A stretch of DNA of 64,000 bases from Myrica gale (taxonomy: Eukaryota; Streptophyta; Magnoliopsida; Fagales; Myricaceae): the NCBI GenBank assembly GCA_963930655.1, contig OZ005611.1, positions 22,307,001 to 22,371,000 of the forward strand, read 5' to 3'. The notes under the pieces are model-generated. The model was not told where the DNA came from and did not search any database. It saw only the letters and a program-made list of their open reading frames with translations. Positions 1-12,030 of this stretch are shown one piece after another (the stretch's first letter is position 1; every line of letters starts with the position of its first letter). The translations under genes and the position numbers were made by a program.

Positions 1-583
1 GGTTTTGGAATTGAGGAATGAAATCGATTCAGTAATCAAATAGAGGTCAGGCATCTCTCACAAGTTCATATGCATCTTCTTGTTCCATGAAAAAGCTGGT
101 TTAATTTAAGCACTCTAGCTTCAAGTTGCAAAACCCATTCACGGCTCCCGTGATCTTGAAAATGTATTGGTTTCTTAGGACTTTGGATGCTGGGAAGGAA
201 AATAGCTTAAATATCTGGAGTGATAAGAATATTAAATACCTATGGATAGTTTAGGTGCTAATCCATTTATGTCTTTCTTACCCTCCAAATGTTTGCTGCA
301 ATGTTACTTGCTTAAGAATAAGAACATTATGGGTTGCAACTCCTATAATGATTTTGCTACTTATCTTCTTTGAATCTTTTGCACTTGGTTTATATAACAT
401 ATAACAGGATTCAAAAACTATTTCATCCAAAATGGAGTTTGTCTTATATATGATTATCGTGCGTCTATCGTCTCTGTGCTTGGTTCATGGAACTTTAGCT
501 CTTTGAATTTGTGACATAAGCATCATTTATTATGCTTGGTCTTCTGCAGGGTTTTTTCTGATTGTGTTCAGACTTTCTTGTTG
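1..583 (+). other. 5' flank / probable 5' UTR intron of the TRM9-like gene
   Basis: No open frame of note. A pyrimidine-rich stretch ending in cttctgcag (541-549) is a good splice acceptor just before the first open exon, so most of this stretch is probably a 5' UTR intron or upstream exon material whose start lies outside the window. The true first exon cannot be placed from sequence alone. Confidence 0.4.
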
Positions 584-3184
584 ATGCTTCATAGTCTTTC
601 AGGAGCAATTAGATACATAGCCTTTAGTGCACTCACAGATGTTCAGAGGCGCCCTCATTCAGGAATTTTCAGCACTATGAGAGAAATCAACATAAAAGGT
701 GCTTCTAGTTTGTGCACTGTTGTATCTAATGCAGAATCGCAAGTTACACAATCTGTAATGGATAGTAAGAACATGGGAAAGCCATCCTTAAGTGCAAAGT
801 CGACCCCTGAAATTGAAAAGAAGTATGTACATCGTGTTTATGATGCTGTTGCTCCCCGTTTCAGCTCCACCCGGTTTGCCAAGTGGCCAAAAGTTGCCAC
901 CTTTTTATCATCTTTGCCTTCAGGATCTCTTGTTCTGGATGCAGGATGTGGAAATGGCAAGTACTTGGGTTTGAATCCTGATTGCTTTTTCATAGGATGT
1001 GATATAAGCACTCCCCTTATCAAAATCTCCACGGATAGAGGGCAGGAGGTTCTGGTTGCAGATGTTGTGATTTTCCTTATCGAACTAGTTTTGGTGATGC
1101 AGCAATCTCTATTGCTATATTACATCATCTAAGTACAGAGATTAGGAGAAAGAAAGCGATTGAAGAATTAGTTAGAGTTGTCAAAAGGGGTGGCCTAGTT
1201 CTGATAACAGTGTGGGCTGTGGAACAAGAAGATAGATCATTGCTTGCAAAATGGACTCCACTCACGGAAAAGTACGCTGAAGAGTGGATAGGACCAGGTA
1301 GTCCTTGTGCTCGTGGACCTTTATCCTTACCATTACAAAGCATCCCGGAAAGTGAGGAGAATGGTTCAGGGAAGCATGTAAAAGATTCCAATGAGAGTTC
1401 AGTGGAGAATATGCCTGAAGTTACAGATCTTACCTCTCAAAGTAAAAAAGATTTAATGGCCCTTAAACACGAAGATACCACGAATCAACAGGAGTATTTT
1501 GTTCCTTGGCATTTACCTTATCATCGTGCAGAAGTAAGTGGTGCTTCTGCTTGGGCTCTTGCAAATGGTCTGGCTAATAAAGACGATAAGAAGGGTGCTG
1601 TAGTGTACAACAGATATTACCATGTTTTCAGTGAAGGCGAGCTTGAAAGGTAACCTATTGCATTTTTTCATCTGTTTTCATGTGGAATTTATTAGTTTCA
1701 ATCCTTCTCTATTAGTTATGTATAGTACAGTTGCTTGATATGTTCGATTATCTATCTCTTGATATGAATCGGTCAAAAGGAATTCTGGTCCTCTCTGTCC
1801 TCGTTCTCAAATTGTCCTACATGTAGTTAGCCGCTATAGAATATGTGCCCAGTGTATCTTGTGATTTGAGAAAAAGTTAAATCCAGAGGACTGACAGATT
1901 AATTATTAATTACTTATAAAAAAAAAGAATATGTGCCCAGTGGGACTTGATTTTGATTCTCTACAATATGGATCTCTGTCATCACGGCATAGTCCGTGCC
2001 AGGCTTGGGGATTTTAACATATAGAACATGTGAATGTTTGGGGATAACGTGGAGATGCTTTGGGAGAATGCAACAGAAGATATATAGAGCAACCTACGAG
2101 GACTTGCATAGAAGCGATATTAGTAATGAATTCTGGTTTATGACATCTAGTAAGCACTCTGGTCGGCCAATTTTATGAACTTGTCTTTATTGTTGGAGAT
2201 TTGAGTTGCTTTTTATAGGGTAGGAATATGTGGCTGAGAATTTTCATTTTCCTGCGTAGTATGAATGTTCATTCAAGTTTGTGTGAGAAGACCACTATGG
2301 TACGGGCCAATTTTTCTAACTTAAAAGTCTTCAATGGGTAGAGGGTTGATGTTAGTGGTGAAGAAACTTTGAGGAAATCCTTGGAAGTTCCTGGTAGCAT
2401 TTGATGATCTTAACAATTTTCAAGAGTACAACTGGACAGAAACCTCCATCGTTTTTACGGGGTTTTTTTTGGTGGGGTGGGGTGGGGTGGGGAGAGGAAG
2501 TAATTTCGGGGAATATTCTCGAAATTTTAGAAATCTTTGTTTTATTGAGATTTATTGGGGTTTGTGAAAAATGGAGTGTGTATGTGTAAAAGTTGGAAAT
2601 TTTGGAGTGTTTGTTTTACTGGAAATTTTCATACCCCGAAATTTCGGGGAGAAGAACACTACCTTTGAGTCCTTTAACTACCAATGCAATTTGAAATATG
2701 GGTCTAAATTCCCTCTAACTTTCACAATTAATCAAATCGTGCCTTAAAATAAATATGACAGTCAAAACCATGCCACATGGTTCATTTATAATACATGTAA
2801 CACGAGTTTGATAGTTGGATTTAGTAGCGGAAATTGATGAAAGGTGAAATTTGGTAATTCTTATGCTCAATCTGTCAAATGTGGTACTTGAGACCCATGT
2901 TTAAGATTGTTTTGGTAGTTTGAGGGCTTTTTTGTAACTTTTTCCTCTCTTTTTTGTGTTATTATAAGATTTCTACCTCGAATGTATTAGAGATTTGGAG
3001 TTTGTTTTGAGTGTTTTTTCATTCATGCCTTTTGACATGCCTGTATTATGCACGGTGCATGATTTTTTTCTCCTTGTTTATGATACCATTCTGCAGGCTA
3101 GTCTCCGGTATGGACAACGTAGTCATTGTTGATCGGTTTTATGACAAATCAAACTGGTGCATCATTCTTGAGAAAATATTATGA
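584..3184 (+). CDS. TRM9: TRM9-type tRNA (carboxymethyluridine-34) methyltransferase, one-base frameshift
   Basis: Class I SAM-dependent methyltransferase. Trm9/ALKBH8-type enzymes methylate the carboxymethyl group on wobble uridine U34 of some tRNAs, with Trm112 as partner. Exons: 584 (first in-frame ATG; 677 is an alternative) to 1649, and 3097-3184; the join restores LER-L and ends at TGA 3182-3184. Seen: PEIEKKYVHRVYDAVAP, the SAM motif LDAGCGNGKYLG (about residue 118 on), CDIS, then PYRTSFGDAAIS and LHHL, and a C-terminal YNRYYHVFSEGELER followed by VDRFYDKSNW. The plant insertion between the catalytic core and PWHLPYHRAEVSGASA is present. Odd: the frame shifts by one base at about 1069-1071. 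Plant relatives read DxVN(L/F)PYR here, but this copy has a single A where two are expected, so translation stops at 1130-1132. Either a recent pseudogene or a sequence error; everything else is well conserved. Confidence 0.85.
2474..2492 (+). other. G-quadruplex-type G-run in the TRM9 intron
   Basis: Four GGGG runs separated by single T residues (2474-2477, 2479-2482, 2484-2487, 2489-2492), preceded by a T-run. This is a textbook four-tract G4 motif on the sense strand of the 1.4-kb intron. Any effect on splicing is inference. Confidence 0.7.
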
Positions 3185-4182
3185 CGAAACAAACTTTTTT
3201 TTTTGAGACATGGATCTATTTGTACGGTTGATCTGTGTCTGGCAGGGGATGCGCTGTTTAACTTGGGCACCTCACAAGTTGACTTTGTACTGTTTCTTAC
3301 GTTTATGGTGAAGGCCTGGTCCCCATTTAGAAGGTTGGGAAACATAACTTTTTTCTGTCCATCTTGTTGGTGGCAGAGGGGAGACTGAAGGGTCTTGTGA
3401 GCATTGTCTTGCCCTTCAAAAAGACGCATTTTTACTTTACATTTAAGTCAGTGTTTTATTGCCAAGCATTGGCCTCATAAGAGATGTTTCTGAGGCATTT
3501 CAATGCGGCTCCCAGGGAAAGGACTTGAAAAGCAAGAAAAGGTGATGCTCCTGTGCCTTGACCAGCCTGGGCTCAATGCTCGAGGGAAAAAGGAAAACTC
3601 ATCTTGGTTCAAATTTCTCTTCTTTTTCCCAGTTCCCCTGCAGCCAGCAGCTACAATCTTGTTTTCGGCCCATTATAGTCTACCGTCTCTAGGATATCAT
3701 TAATATGTACAAAATTTGAGAAGGATGTGCAGAATGTAAAGAACAAAAAAGAGTGAATAATATTTTGTGTGAAGATACTGCAGTTGAAATTTTGGTAAAG
3801 AACAAAAAAGAGTTTTACCAAAAATGTACCTTTTGAACTACATTTCGATTGATTGGTTAATTCCTTCCTATCTTTTTTCCTTGCGAAAAACTCCTTTGGT
3901 TAACAATATATAAAAAATTCTCTTTTGGAGGAGCAAGAGATAAGGGCGGGGGAGTCCACACACTAGAGCTTCCTAGGTTAACTATAGTAGTGTGACCACT
4001 TGCTCTCGGAGAGCCGGAGAGTTCATAAATGTAGAAGAATCACAAGCATATTCCTTCGAGAGAGAATGGATAGCACACATGGAGGCTCAAACTCAAGTAC
4101 ACAATTTTTTTCATTTTTTTTTCTTGTAATGGAAAAATTACTGGCCGCCCTTAACATTCCGTGGTCAGACGGATCTAATTTA
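3185..4182. other. 3' flank of the TRM9-like gene, no gene
   Basis: Only short, unconserved open frames. About 3200-3710 is mixed sequence that may include the 3' UTR. I recognise no coding, RNA or repeat feature. Confidence 0.5.
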
Positions 4183-4361
4183 GGGGCTGTTTGTTTACCA
4201 TGAATCCTCAGGATTTTTTGAATCCTCAGGATTCTACAACCAAACATAATTTTTCACATCGCATAAATATAACTACAACACGCATACCAATAAAGTTAAC
4301 ATCACATAAAAATTCTCAAAACACAAAAAATCCTCACAAAACACCTTAACCGAACACACTC
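4183..4361. mobile_element. PIF/Harbinger (Tourist-like) MITE, copy 1
   Basis: 179-bp element with imperfect terminal inverted repeats (GGGGCTGTTTGTTTA on the left; reverse complement of the right end GAGTGTGTTCGGTTAA) and a 3-bp target duplication TTA on both sides (4180-4182 and 4362-4364). A nearly identical copy lies at 26971-27149. It has no coding capacity, so it would need transposase from elsewhere. The TTA duplication and GG(N)xTGTTTG ends are the usual marks of PIF/Harbinger MITEs. Confidence 0.8.
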
Positions 4362-6794
4362 TTAGATTAAACACATTGCAAAGCATTGATGTTCAAGGTA
4401 AATCCTAAACATTTTAATTGTCCTCACAACACAACTTAAGTATCAATCATCCTTGTTTTTTTTTTAAATATATATATATATATATATATATATCAATCAA
4501 ATAAAAAACTCTTCAAGGCGATAAAATTCGATCTCAAATCTACCCATTGCATTGGATTCCTCTGAGTTCAATCATTGTGTTCTCATGAACTATCACTTCC
4601 CTCGGTAATAGGAAGGCAACAGCATTTATAACATGGACACCATTGCCTTGGTAGGTAAGGAATTAATGCTAGCTACTCTTTTAACCAAAAAAAATATATA
4701 TATTTGATGAAAATATTTGTTGTAAGCATAAACTTTAAGGTATAATTTGTTAAGCTATAATTTACACAACCCACATCTCTTATCTTCCCCTTTATTGTCA
4801 AAACAAAATCTCACTAAATTTTTTTATATAAAAAAAAAAGTATTTTGTTTTCTTATTTTCGGGATTCGCCTTGACTATTGAGTGGATCTGCTCTTCTCAT
4901 CAACTTTAAATCATAAACAATTCAAATATCCAAATTATGTACCGGTGTGTGTTTGGTGGCACAATAGTACAGCACTTGGTCGTCTGGGCTAATAATTGAA
5001 TCAAGCGAATTACGTAGAATCAGCACATCACACACACAACATATGCTCCTAATTCCTACAAAAGCAACATGAGTACGTAGCTCATTCTCGGAGCCCTGTC
5101 TCTTCTATCTGGTCGACCTTCTGTAATTTTTGTTCGAATTAAATTTATATAAATAATATTAAATAATATAGAATGAATAAACAAGCACATACGAGGAGAA
5201 AGAAAATCGGTAACTCGTTGGTCGGCTGAAAACGAAATTTGTCCACGCGTACAGGAGGGAGGATATGCTTGAGCCTTGAAGGTGTGTAAAGATAAAGGGT
5301 CCCTGCCTGTCAACTAATCTGGGTTGGGTGAGCGTGAGAGGTAGAGGAAACAGTTGAGAGCACTATAAATGTAAGTAAATGAAAGAGGGGACTCTTTACC
5401 AACAATTAGGTGAGACCACATAAAGAGGACGATGTGATCATGTGATGTATCTTAAAGGGGTAACGTCTGCCGCGTTGGAGTGTGGTGACTTATTTATGAA
5501 AATATTGAGTTTATTAAACAAAAAGTATAATTGCATCCAACGTTCATGTTTGTTTTCATCATTTTTTTAGGATTCTAAGTATTTTCACAATTCTACCACC
5601 GAACATATTCAGAATTCAAACACAAAAACCAATACATTTTACACAATCTCCAACAACTTTTTAATTTTTTATTCAACATAAATTTTCTCTCTCTATACTT
5701 TTTCACATAACTCCAATACTTTTTTATTAAACAATTACATCAAATCATTTCTCTCTCCACTTTACATAAACACCAATAAAACACTATTCAACATAAAAAT
5801 TCACAACTTCTCTAAAATCCTACATTTTTTCTCAAAACGAACATCACCCTAGTTATATTGAAAAATTGAAAATAAGCCCTCGAGATAAGAAAAACGTCAA
5901 ATATCTCCTTGTTTCATACGTTAATGGTGACTTATTTATAATTTAAATGTACCCAAATGTCTATTTTTAATTTTGTTTAAAAAGGAAAAAAGATGTAATG
6001 AAAAACGGTAATGGTGACTTATTTTTAATTTAAATGTATCGAGAGGTCTGTTTTAAAATTCTGTTTAAGAAGGAAAAAGATGCAATGAAAAAAAAAAGGA
6101 AGAAAGGCAAAAAAAATTAAATTAAATTAAATTAAGCAACAGCTTTGAACAAGGGTTAGCTTTTTCTTAGGCAGAAATCTCGGATTTCGCAATAAGTGCT
6201 GAAGTGTCAAAATCGGTGACCTTTGTTTCAAACCAACGGCCACGATTAGAAGAATTGTACCCTCTGCTATGCGTAGGCCAAAATGCGCAGTGAAGGCAGA
6301 CCACAGTCCCCACTGTTCAATGAGGAGTAGCTGGAATGCTAACGTGTCCAAATATTAATGAGACAAAAACAATTTGTAATTCAAAGGTTTCCTGCCCTCA
6401 AATTGTTAATGTTCGTTGAGAAAATTGGAAGAATTTTTAAAGTAATATCAATATTTAGGTGATATTTAAATTTTATTGATATGTTTATAAAAGTTGTTGA
6501 GTTGTATTAATATGTGTAAAAACGTGTAAAAATAATATTAAAAGTATATATTTAAAAATTTAAATTTAAATTTTAAAATTTTTTTTGAGCAAACGAACTG
6601 TTACGAACATCCATTAAACGTCACCGTAGTGTATATATTTTTGCATCCTGAAATCAAAAGAATATATAAAAAAACCAAAAAAGAAAAGGAAATGTGAAAC
6701 TGAACGTATAAAATAACAATAGCAATAGCTACCCACCTACGAGCAATAGCTACGTATTCACACAAACTAGCAACGTGGCGAGACTAGTCAATTT

Positions 6795-7113
6795 GGGTGC
6801 GTTTGTAAACTCTATAATATTTAAGAAATGTTCGTGAAAATTGATAAAATTAGAATTATACTTGTGAGAAAGTATTAAATAAATTAAAATAAAATTTTAT
6901 AAGAGTCGGTGAAAAAATAAAATTTTATAAGAATTGATGAAAAAATTGAGAAAAAAAATTATATCAAAATTGGTATAAAAGTGGAGAGATGATTCGAGTA
7001 AATTTTTTATATTTATTATAAATAAAAAATATGATTTGACCCAGAAAAAATAAATTAGTTTACTTGAAAAAAAAATTTGAATTTTACTGGGGCAATGTTT
7101 TGCAAACGCGTCC
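6795..7113. mobile_element. AT-rich MITE with GGGTGCGTTTG ends
   Basis: Left end GGGTGCGTTTGTAAAC and right end GTTTTGCAAACGCGTCC form imperfect inverted repeats around about 290 bp of very AT-rich sequence. It resembles the MITEs at 22741, 25520, 36722 and 56190. The exact target duplication is unclear. Confidence 0.5.
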
Positions 7114-7459
7114 AAAATAGGAACCGAACTCTCACCATTTCTGTCTCTTCCGGTCCTCCGGACAAACATTATCTCGTGAGTTTTATATTTTTTTTTTCGT
7201 ATTTGAACATGATTTGTGTTGTATAATGATGTGTCCTAGCTACTTATTTTGCCGGTGTCATTTGAGAAGGTTTCCTGTCTTTGGAGTAGATCATTTAGAG
7301 TAGTTGAAAACATATGTATGCACCAAGAAACTCATGAAATTTATAAGGTGGGGACACTGGGATTAAAAAGTTGTAGTTAAAAAAAACCTGCAGCACAGAA
7401 AATGAGGTTGGTAAAGGAGGGAGAGAAGCTTTCTACCCTCTGGTCCTTTTCCAAATGAG

Positions 7460-7770
7460 TCACACCTACCCATGGATTGTCCAAAAAAAATTTTACACTT
7501 ATTTTTTTTCATAAGTTGGCTAGGTCCAATACCCATGGATTGCTAAAAAAAATTCATAAGTTGGCTAGGTCTGATACCCATGAAGTCCAGGCCAACTAGA
7601 CTTAATGGGTATCAGATCTAAAACAAATTTTTTTTCTGCATTGATTTTGCTCCTAGTACTATATAATAATTGAGGCAAATATACAGTTACAAAACAAATT
7701 TTTTTTTCTACACATTGATTTTGCTCCTAGTACTACAAAATAATTGAGGCTAATATACAGTTACAAGTTC
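7460..7770. repeat. Cluster of direct and inverted duplications
   Basis: Two copies of cataagttggctaggtc followed by atacccatg (about 7511-7540 and 7553-7582); an inverted match of the second (atgggtatcagatct, about 7604-7618); then a duplicated unit of about 70 bp containing ttgattttgctcctagtact (about 7624-7692 and 7693-7768). Probably local replication slippage or a decayed element. Confidence 0.65.
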
Positions 7771-8746
7771 TTCAATTGAGGGGTAACTTCTTGCCATCTT
7801 CCTAAATTTATGTTAGTAAAAAAATTATTTACTCTTTACTTCTAATTTGCCACAATCAAGATCACTTCATTTCTTTCTCCTTATGTTGATTTATTTCTTC
7901 ATTTTTATTAGATACCTCGAAAAATGTTGTGTTTGTTTAGGATCCTTGTATAGGCATATGCTTATCTAAGGAACTCTTTTACTAAATTTTGTTTATCCTG
8001 AAAATTTTGTTTTTATTATTTAGAGCATGATTTGTCATCAATTGTTGCTTTGTGTGTGAAAGTTGTTTTGGAAAATGTGAATATCTTTCAATTCCAAATC
8101 CATAGAACCTAGAGCAAGTAAATTACAAATGCATCTCAGTAACCTTTTGTCAAAAGAAAAAAAAGGGTAAAAAAAAGAGACTCCAATTGTGGTAGTAACC
8201 AAAAAATGTAAGAAAGACAACCCCTAGTGACATCAAGACCTCAACCATCAGAATCATCTGTAATTTGTTCTCAAGTTTTAAAATTAGTACGAAATTAACT
8301 TGGATTAGATCATCAAGAGTGATTTACGTAATAGGATGAGAGATAAATGGATGAATGATTGCATGTTAGTGTACATCGAGTAAATTTTTTTTAAAACTAT
8401 TGAGAATGAAGTCATTTTGTAACATTTTCAGAAGATGCAAACTCGTATGATCCAATTGTCACCTCTCAGTCGCAGTACATATTACGGTACATGTATTTTA
8501 ATATTTTTAATGTTTTTAGTCCTTAATTTTCGACATTGTAACTCTAAGACAATGTTTTGCATTACGAAAAAAAAAAATTTTGTCATTTCGCCTTTAAAGT
8601 TCGACACCCATGAATTTTGTTCCTGGTTCCGACACGGGTCACACGTGGTCCGTCTGAAACGTTAAGCCAGAACCATCTGATTCTGCACTGAGAAAACGAG
8701 ATTTATGAGGAAGGTGTGATTTTCTCTTCTTATGTGGCCCATGCAT

Positions 8747-9126
8747 CAGGGCCGGCTGAAGGGGTAGGCAGCTTGGGCGGCTGCCTAAGGCCCCTACCTC
8801 CAAGCAAGGCCCCAAATTAGTTGATTAGGCGAAAAAAAATGGCTCAAGTAAAAGTAAGAGTGAAGTTTAGTGAAACAAAAATATATTTCATATATAAAAC
8901 TCTCTTGTGAAATAATTTTTTGTATTAAGGCCTCAAAAATTATTTGTGCTCAAAATTTATAGGTAGCTCTATTTTTGTGAAAAAACTTATTTAATTTTTA
9001 TTACATAGAATACAAGAGCATTTTAAAATAAATATCTATTTGAAATATATTTTTTTATTATGTTAAAAAATAAAAAGGCCTCGCTTTTAATCTCTTTATG
9101 CCCCTATTTTTATTGAGCCGGCCCTG
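8747..9126. mobile_element. Non-autonomous hAT transposon with perfect 8-bp target duplication
   Basis: 380-bp element with CAGGGCCGGCT at the left end and its inverse AGCCGGCCCTG at the right. The flanking 8-bp direct repeat CCATGCAT (8739-8746 and 9127-9134) is perfect, which is the hAT hallmark. The left end also has the glycine-codon-like, GC-rich ggcagcttgggcggctgcct segment typical of plant hAT families with a TTF-type zinc finger transposase. The AT-rich interior has no transposase frame. Confidence 0.9.
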
Positions 9127-9665
9127 CCATGCATCTAGTGAACCAGCTTCGATCCAGGCTGCTCAGTAGCTGTGTATGAATTCAAGTGTCAGAGAATCCA
9201 TACATAGATCTTACTGCATAGACCCCAGTGAAGGAGAGGGCATGGCTGGCTGCTAATTCGCTGGCAGTTTCATGAGCCTCAAAGTTTGGTCCGGACAACC
9301 TTATAGAAGGCAAGCTAGGTAGTTTCTTGAAGGAGAGGACAGGAACGTTTACTGTTATTGAGAGTTGGAACAGACGGTCCATCGACTCCATCCTTTACAC
9401 TATCAACAGTAAAAATAGCTCACAAATAGAAGCTAGGTAGTTGTGGTCCAGCTAATTCTGGACGCCCAACGAAATAGGAAAAAACAAAAACAAAAACAAA
9501 TCCCCCCCCCCCCTCCGGCGAAAACATGCAGTATAACCATACCTTTTCCTAGGCAGAAAGGGAACGGGGGAAGACCAGTAGTTGGAAGCCCTAGAGGCCA
9601 GAAGTTATGAAGTAACACTATAAAAGTTCATCATTACCAAATGCCTAAATAGCCAGTAACCAAGA

Positions 9666-11404
9666 ATGGCTAGAAAGTCGTTCCCACAAAAGGCACTGTC
9701 TTTCTTGTTTGAACTTCTGAGAAGGCCACAAAACCTGTCATCTCCTCAATGGAAGACCAGCAATGGCGGCCATGCAAGCAAGTTATTAAAATATCAGAAA
9801 TACAGTTCCTCTCTTGCTCATAGAGCAGAGGAACTTGCAAACCAAACAGTGGTTTTTGAATCAGAGGGTGCACTGTTGAAGTCATCTTCATTGTTCCCTT
9901 ACTTCATGCTTGTGGCGTTTGAAGCTGGAGGGCCCTTAAGGGCTCTCGTTTTCTTTCTTTTGTACCCTTTCGTTTGTTTGTTTGGTGAAGAGCTCGGGTT
10001 GAAGATAATGGTTTTCTTATGCTTCTTTGGAATCAGGAAGGAAGGGTTTAGAATCGGAATAGCGGTTTTACCCAAGTTCTTCCTGGAAGATGTTGGGCGG
10101 GAAGGCTTTGAAGTGGTGATGAGTTGCGGAAGAAAGGTGGGAGTAAGTAACTTGCCCACAGTCATGGTTGAAGGGTTTTTGAAAGACTACTTAGGGGTAG
10201 ACGTTGTTGTTGGAAGAGAGTTAAAGGTGGTCAGTGGGTATTTTGTAGGGATAATGGAGGCAAAAAAGTCAGATGGGACTCTTTTGAATCAGATTCTTGG
10301 CGAGGAGAAAACTTGTTCCAGTGCTATTGGTATCGTTTGCCACAGAACAGTTCTTGATCAGCATATCTTTGCTTCTTGCAAGGTCCTAACTCTTTCTCTC
10401 TCTCTCTCTCTCTCACTCACAGACATGATCGATATATGCACACCTGAGCGCCCGAAAACATTTATTTATGTTTGGTACTTGTGATTTTGACAATGTTTCC
10501 CATTTTGATCTAGGAGGTGTTCTTGGTGAGCGAAGCAGATAAAAGGGACTGGCATATCCTGCCGAGGGAAAAACAACCGAAGTCATTGATCTTCCATGAT
10601 GGAAGATTGGCGTTCAGGCCAACCCAACTGGCCATCTTAGCCATGATCATGTGGATTCCGCTTGGCTTTGTCCTTTTCCTCGTCAGATTCAGTGCTGGTC
10701 GGTTATTAGCTCACTGTATGTCCAGTCCAATAATGGCCTTCACAGGGACAAGGACAACCGTTTTAATGCCCAAGTCCTCTCCTACTTCGACCAAAAATGA
10801 AAACAGATCGAACGGCGCAGTCTATGTGTGCAACCACAGAACTCTGCTTGATCCACTCTACGTCGAGCTAGCCACCAATAAGTCACTCTCTACGGTCACA
10901 TACAGCCTAAGTAAATTTCACGTGGCAATTTCTCCGATCAAGGCTATCCAGTTAACAAGGGACCGGGAAAAAGATAGAGTCGCAATGGAGAAATTGTTAA
11001 GCCAAGGTGACCTTGTGGTTTGTTCAGAAGGGACCACATGCAGGGAACCTTATTTGCTGAGGTTTAGCCCTTTATTTGCAGAGCTGACAGATAACATAGT
11101 TCCTGTTGCGATAGATGTGCAGGTAACTATGTTCTACGGAACAACGGCTAGTGGGTTTAAATGCTTGGACCCTGCGTTTCACTTTATGAATCCATATCCT
11201 ACCTACACTCTCACAATCCTTGACAAGTTACCGAGCTCACAAACGTTGAAGGGTGGCGGAGTATCCAAATTTGAAGTTGCCAATAATGTACAACATAAGA
11301 TAGCCGAAGCTTTGGGCTTCGAGTGCACTGGTTTTACAAGAAAAGACAAGTATATGATCTTGGCAGGTAATGAGGGAATAGTTCAGGATCGTAAAAGACG
11401 ATGA
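9666..11404 (+). CDS. GPAT: Glycerol-3-phosphate acyltransferase, GPAT1-3 type
   Basis: Transfers an acyl group to glycerol-3-phosphate, an ER or mitochondrial membrane step in making glycerolipids or extracellular lipid polyesters. Exons 9666-10382 and 10514-11404, phase 0 at the join (CK|EVF), 535 aa, close to family size. N-terminal HAD-like domain: residues 64-70 read FESEGAL where phosphatase-active GPATs (GPAT4/6/8) have a DxDx motif, so phosphatase activity is unlikely. Membrane segments at about 76-106 and 277-300. Acyltransferase block I VCNHRTLLDP (H347, D352), block III SEGTTCREP (about 410-418), block IV IVPVAI (about 434). The C-terminus KYMILAGNEGIV is the GPAT1/2/3 signature. 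The 131-bp intron holds a (CT)n run. A polyadenylation signal AATAAA lies at 11567-11572. Which paralogue it is (GPAT1, 2 or 3) is not settled. Confidence 0.93.
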
Positions 11405-12030
11405 ACAGAAATTTCCAGGGTTTTAATTTCTTTTTCTTTTTATTCCTTGTAGAAAACCATTTGGGTATCATTTAGAAGGATAATGATACATTAAGTAGAA
11501 ATCTGCTACTGTGCTGAGGCCCTTCACTGATAAGTAAGCTCTCTGTTATTGTGTAAAATTAGATGAAATAAAGTTACATGTAGCAACTGTAGCCAGACGT
11601 GCTGTTGTCTTTTCTCTCTCGACCTTCGTTCCCTGTTTTTATTTTTCTCGAGCAAAAGCAAGCGCATTGGAGTGCTGAACTTTTGATAGTTTTATGGTAG
11701 GAGTATCAGAGGGAAGTGCAGACGCACAAGCCACTCTGCTAGCTTGTCGTAATTTCATCTGTTTCTACATGATTTTTCTGGGCGTCGATCCCTGGAAAAG
11801 CTATGTAACGTGGGCAATAGCAGCATAAGTTTCTTGCTACAGGCCCAAAATAACCTGGACTCAAGATAATTAGCAATAATAACTAACTTAACCCCTAAAA
11901 AAATATAAATAAATAACAACTGCCACCAACTTTGTATTAGTTGGGAAATTTGATGGCCTCGCACGTGGAATTTATATGAAACAAGTAAACTTCTAACGCC
12001 CTTTAGTTCAAAATTTGAAAGAAAAAAAAA
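11405..12030. other. 3' flank of GPAT, no gene
   Basis: Includes the probable GPAT 3' UTR with AATAAA at 11567. I see nothing else that can be named. Confidence 0.5.

Larger units (their letters stand above)
4362..8746. other. AT-rich intergenic DNA with MITE-like and tandem repeats
   Basis: No gene recognised. Contains an (AT)n run at about 4469-4492, an AT-rich MITE-like block at about 5548-5850 (starts gtttgttttcatca, ends cgaacatcaccc), a second at about 6408-6605, the element at 6795-7113, and the duplicated block at 7460-7770. The remaining open frames are short and low in complexity. Confidence 0.55.
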
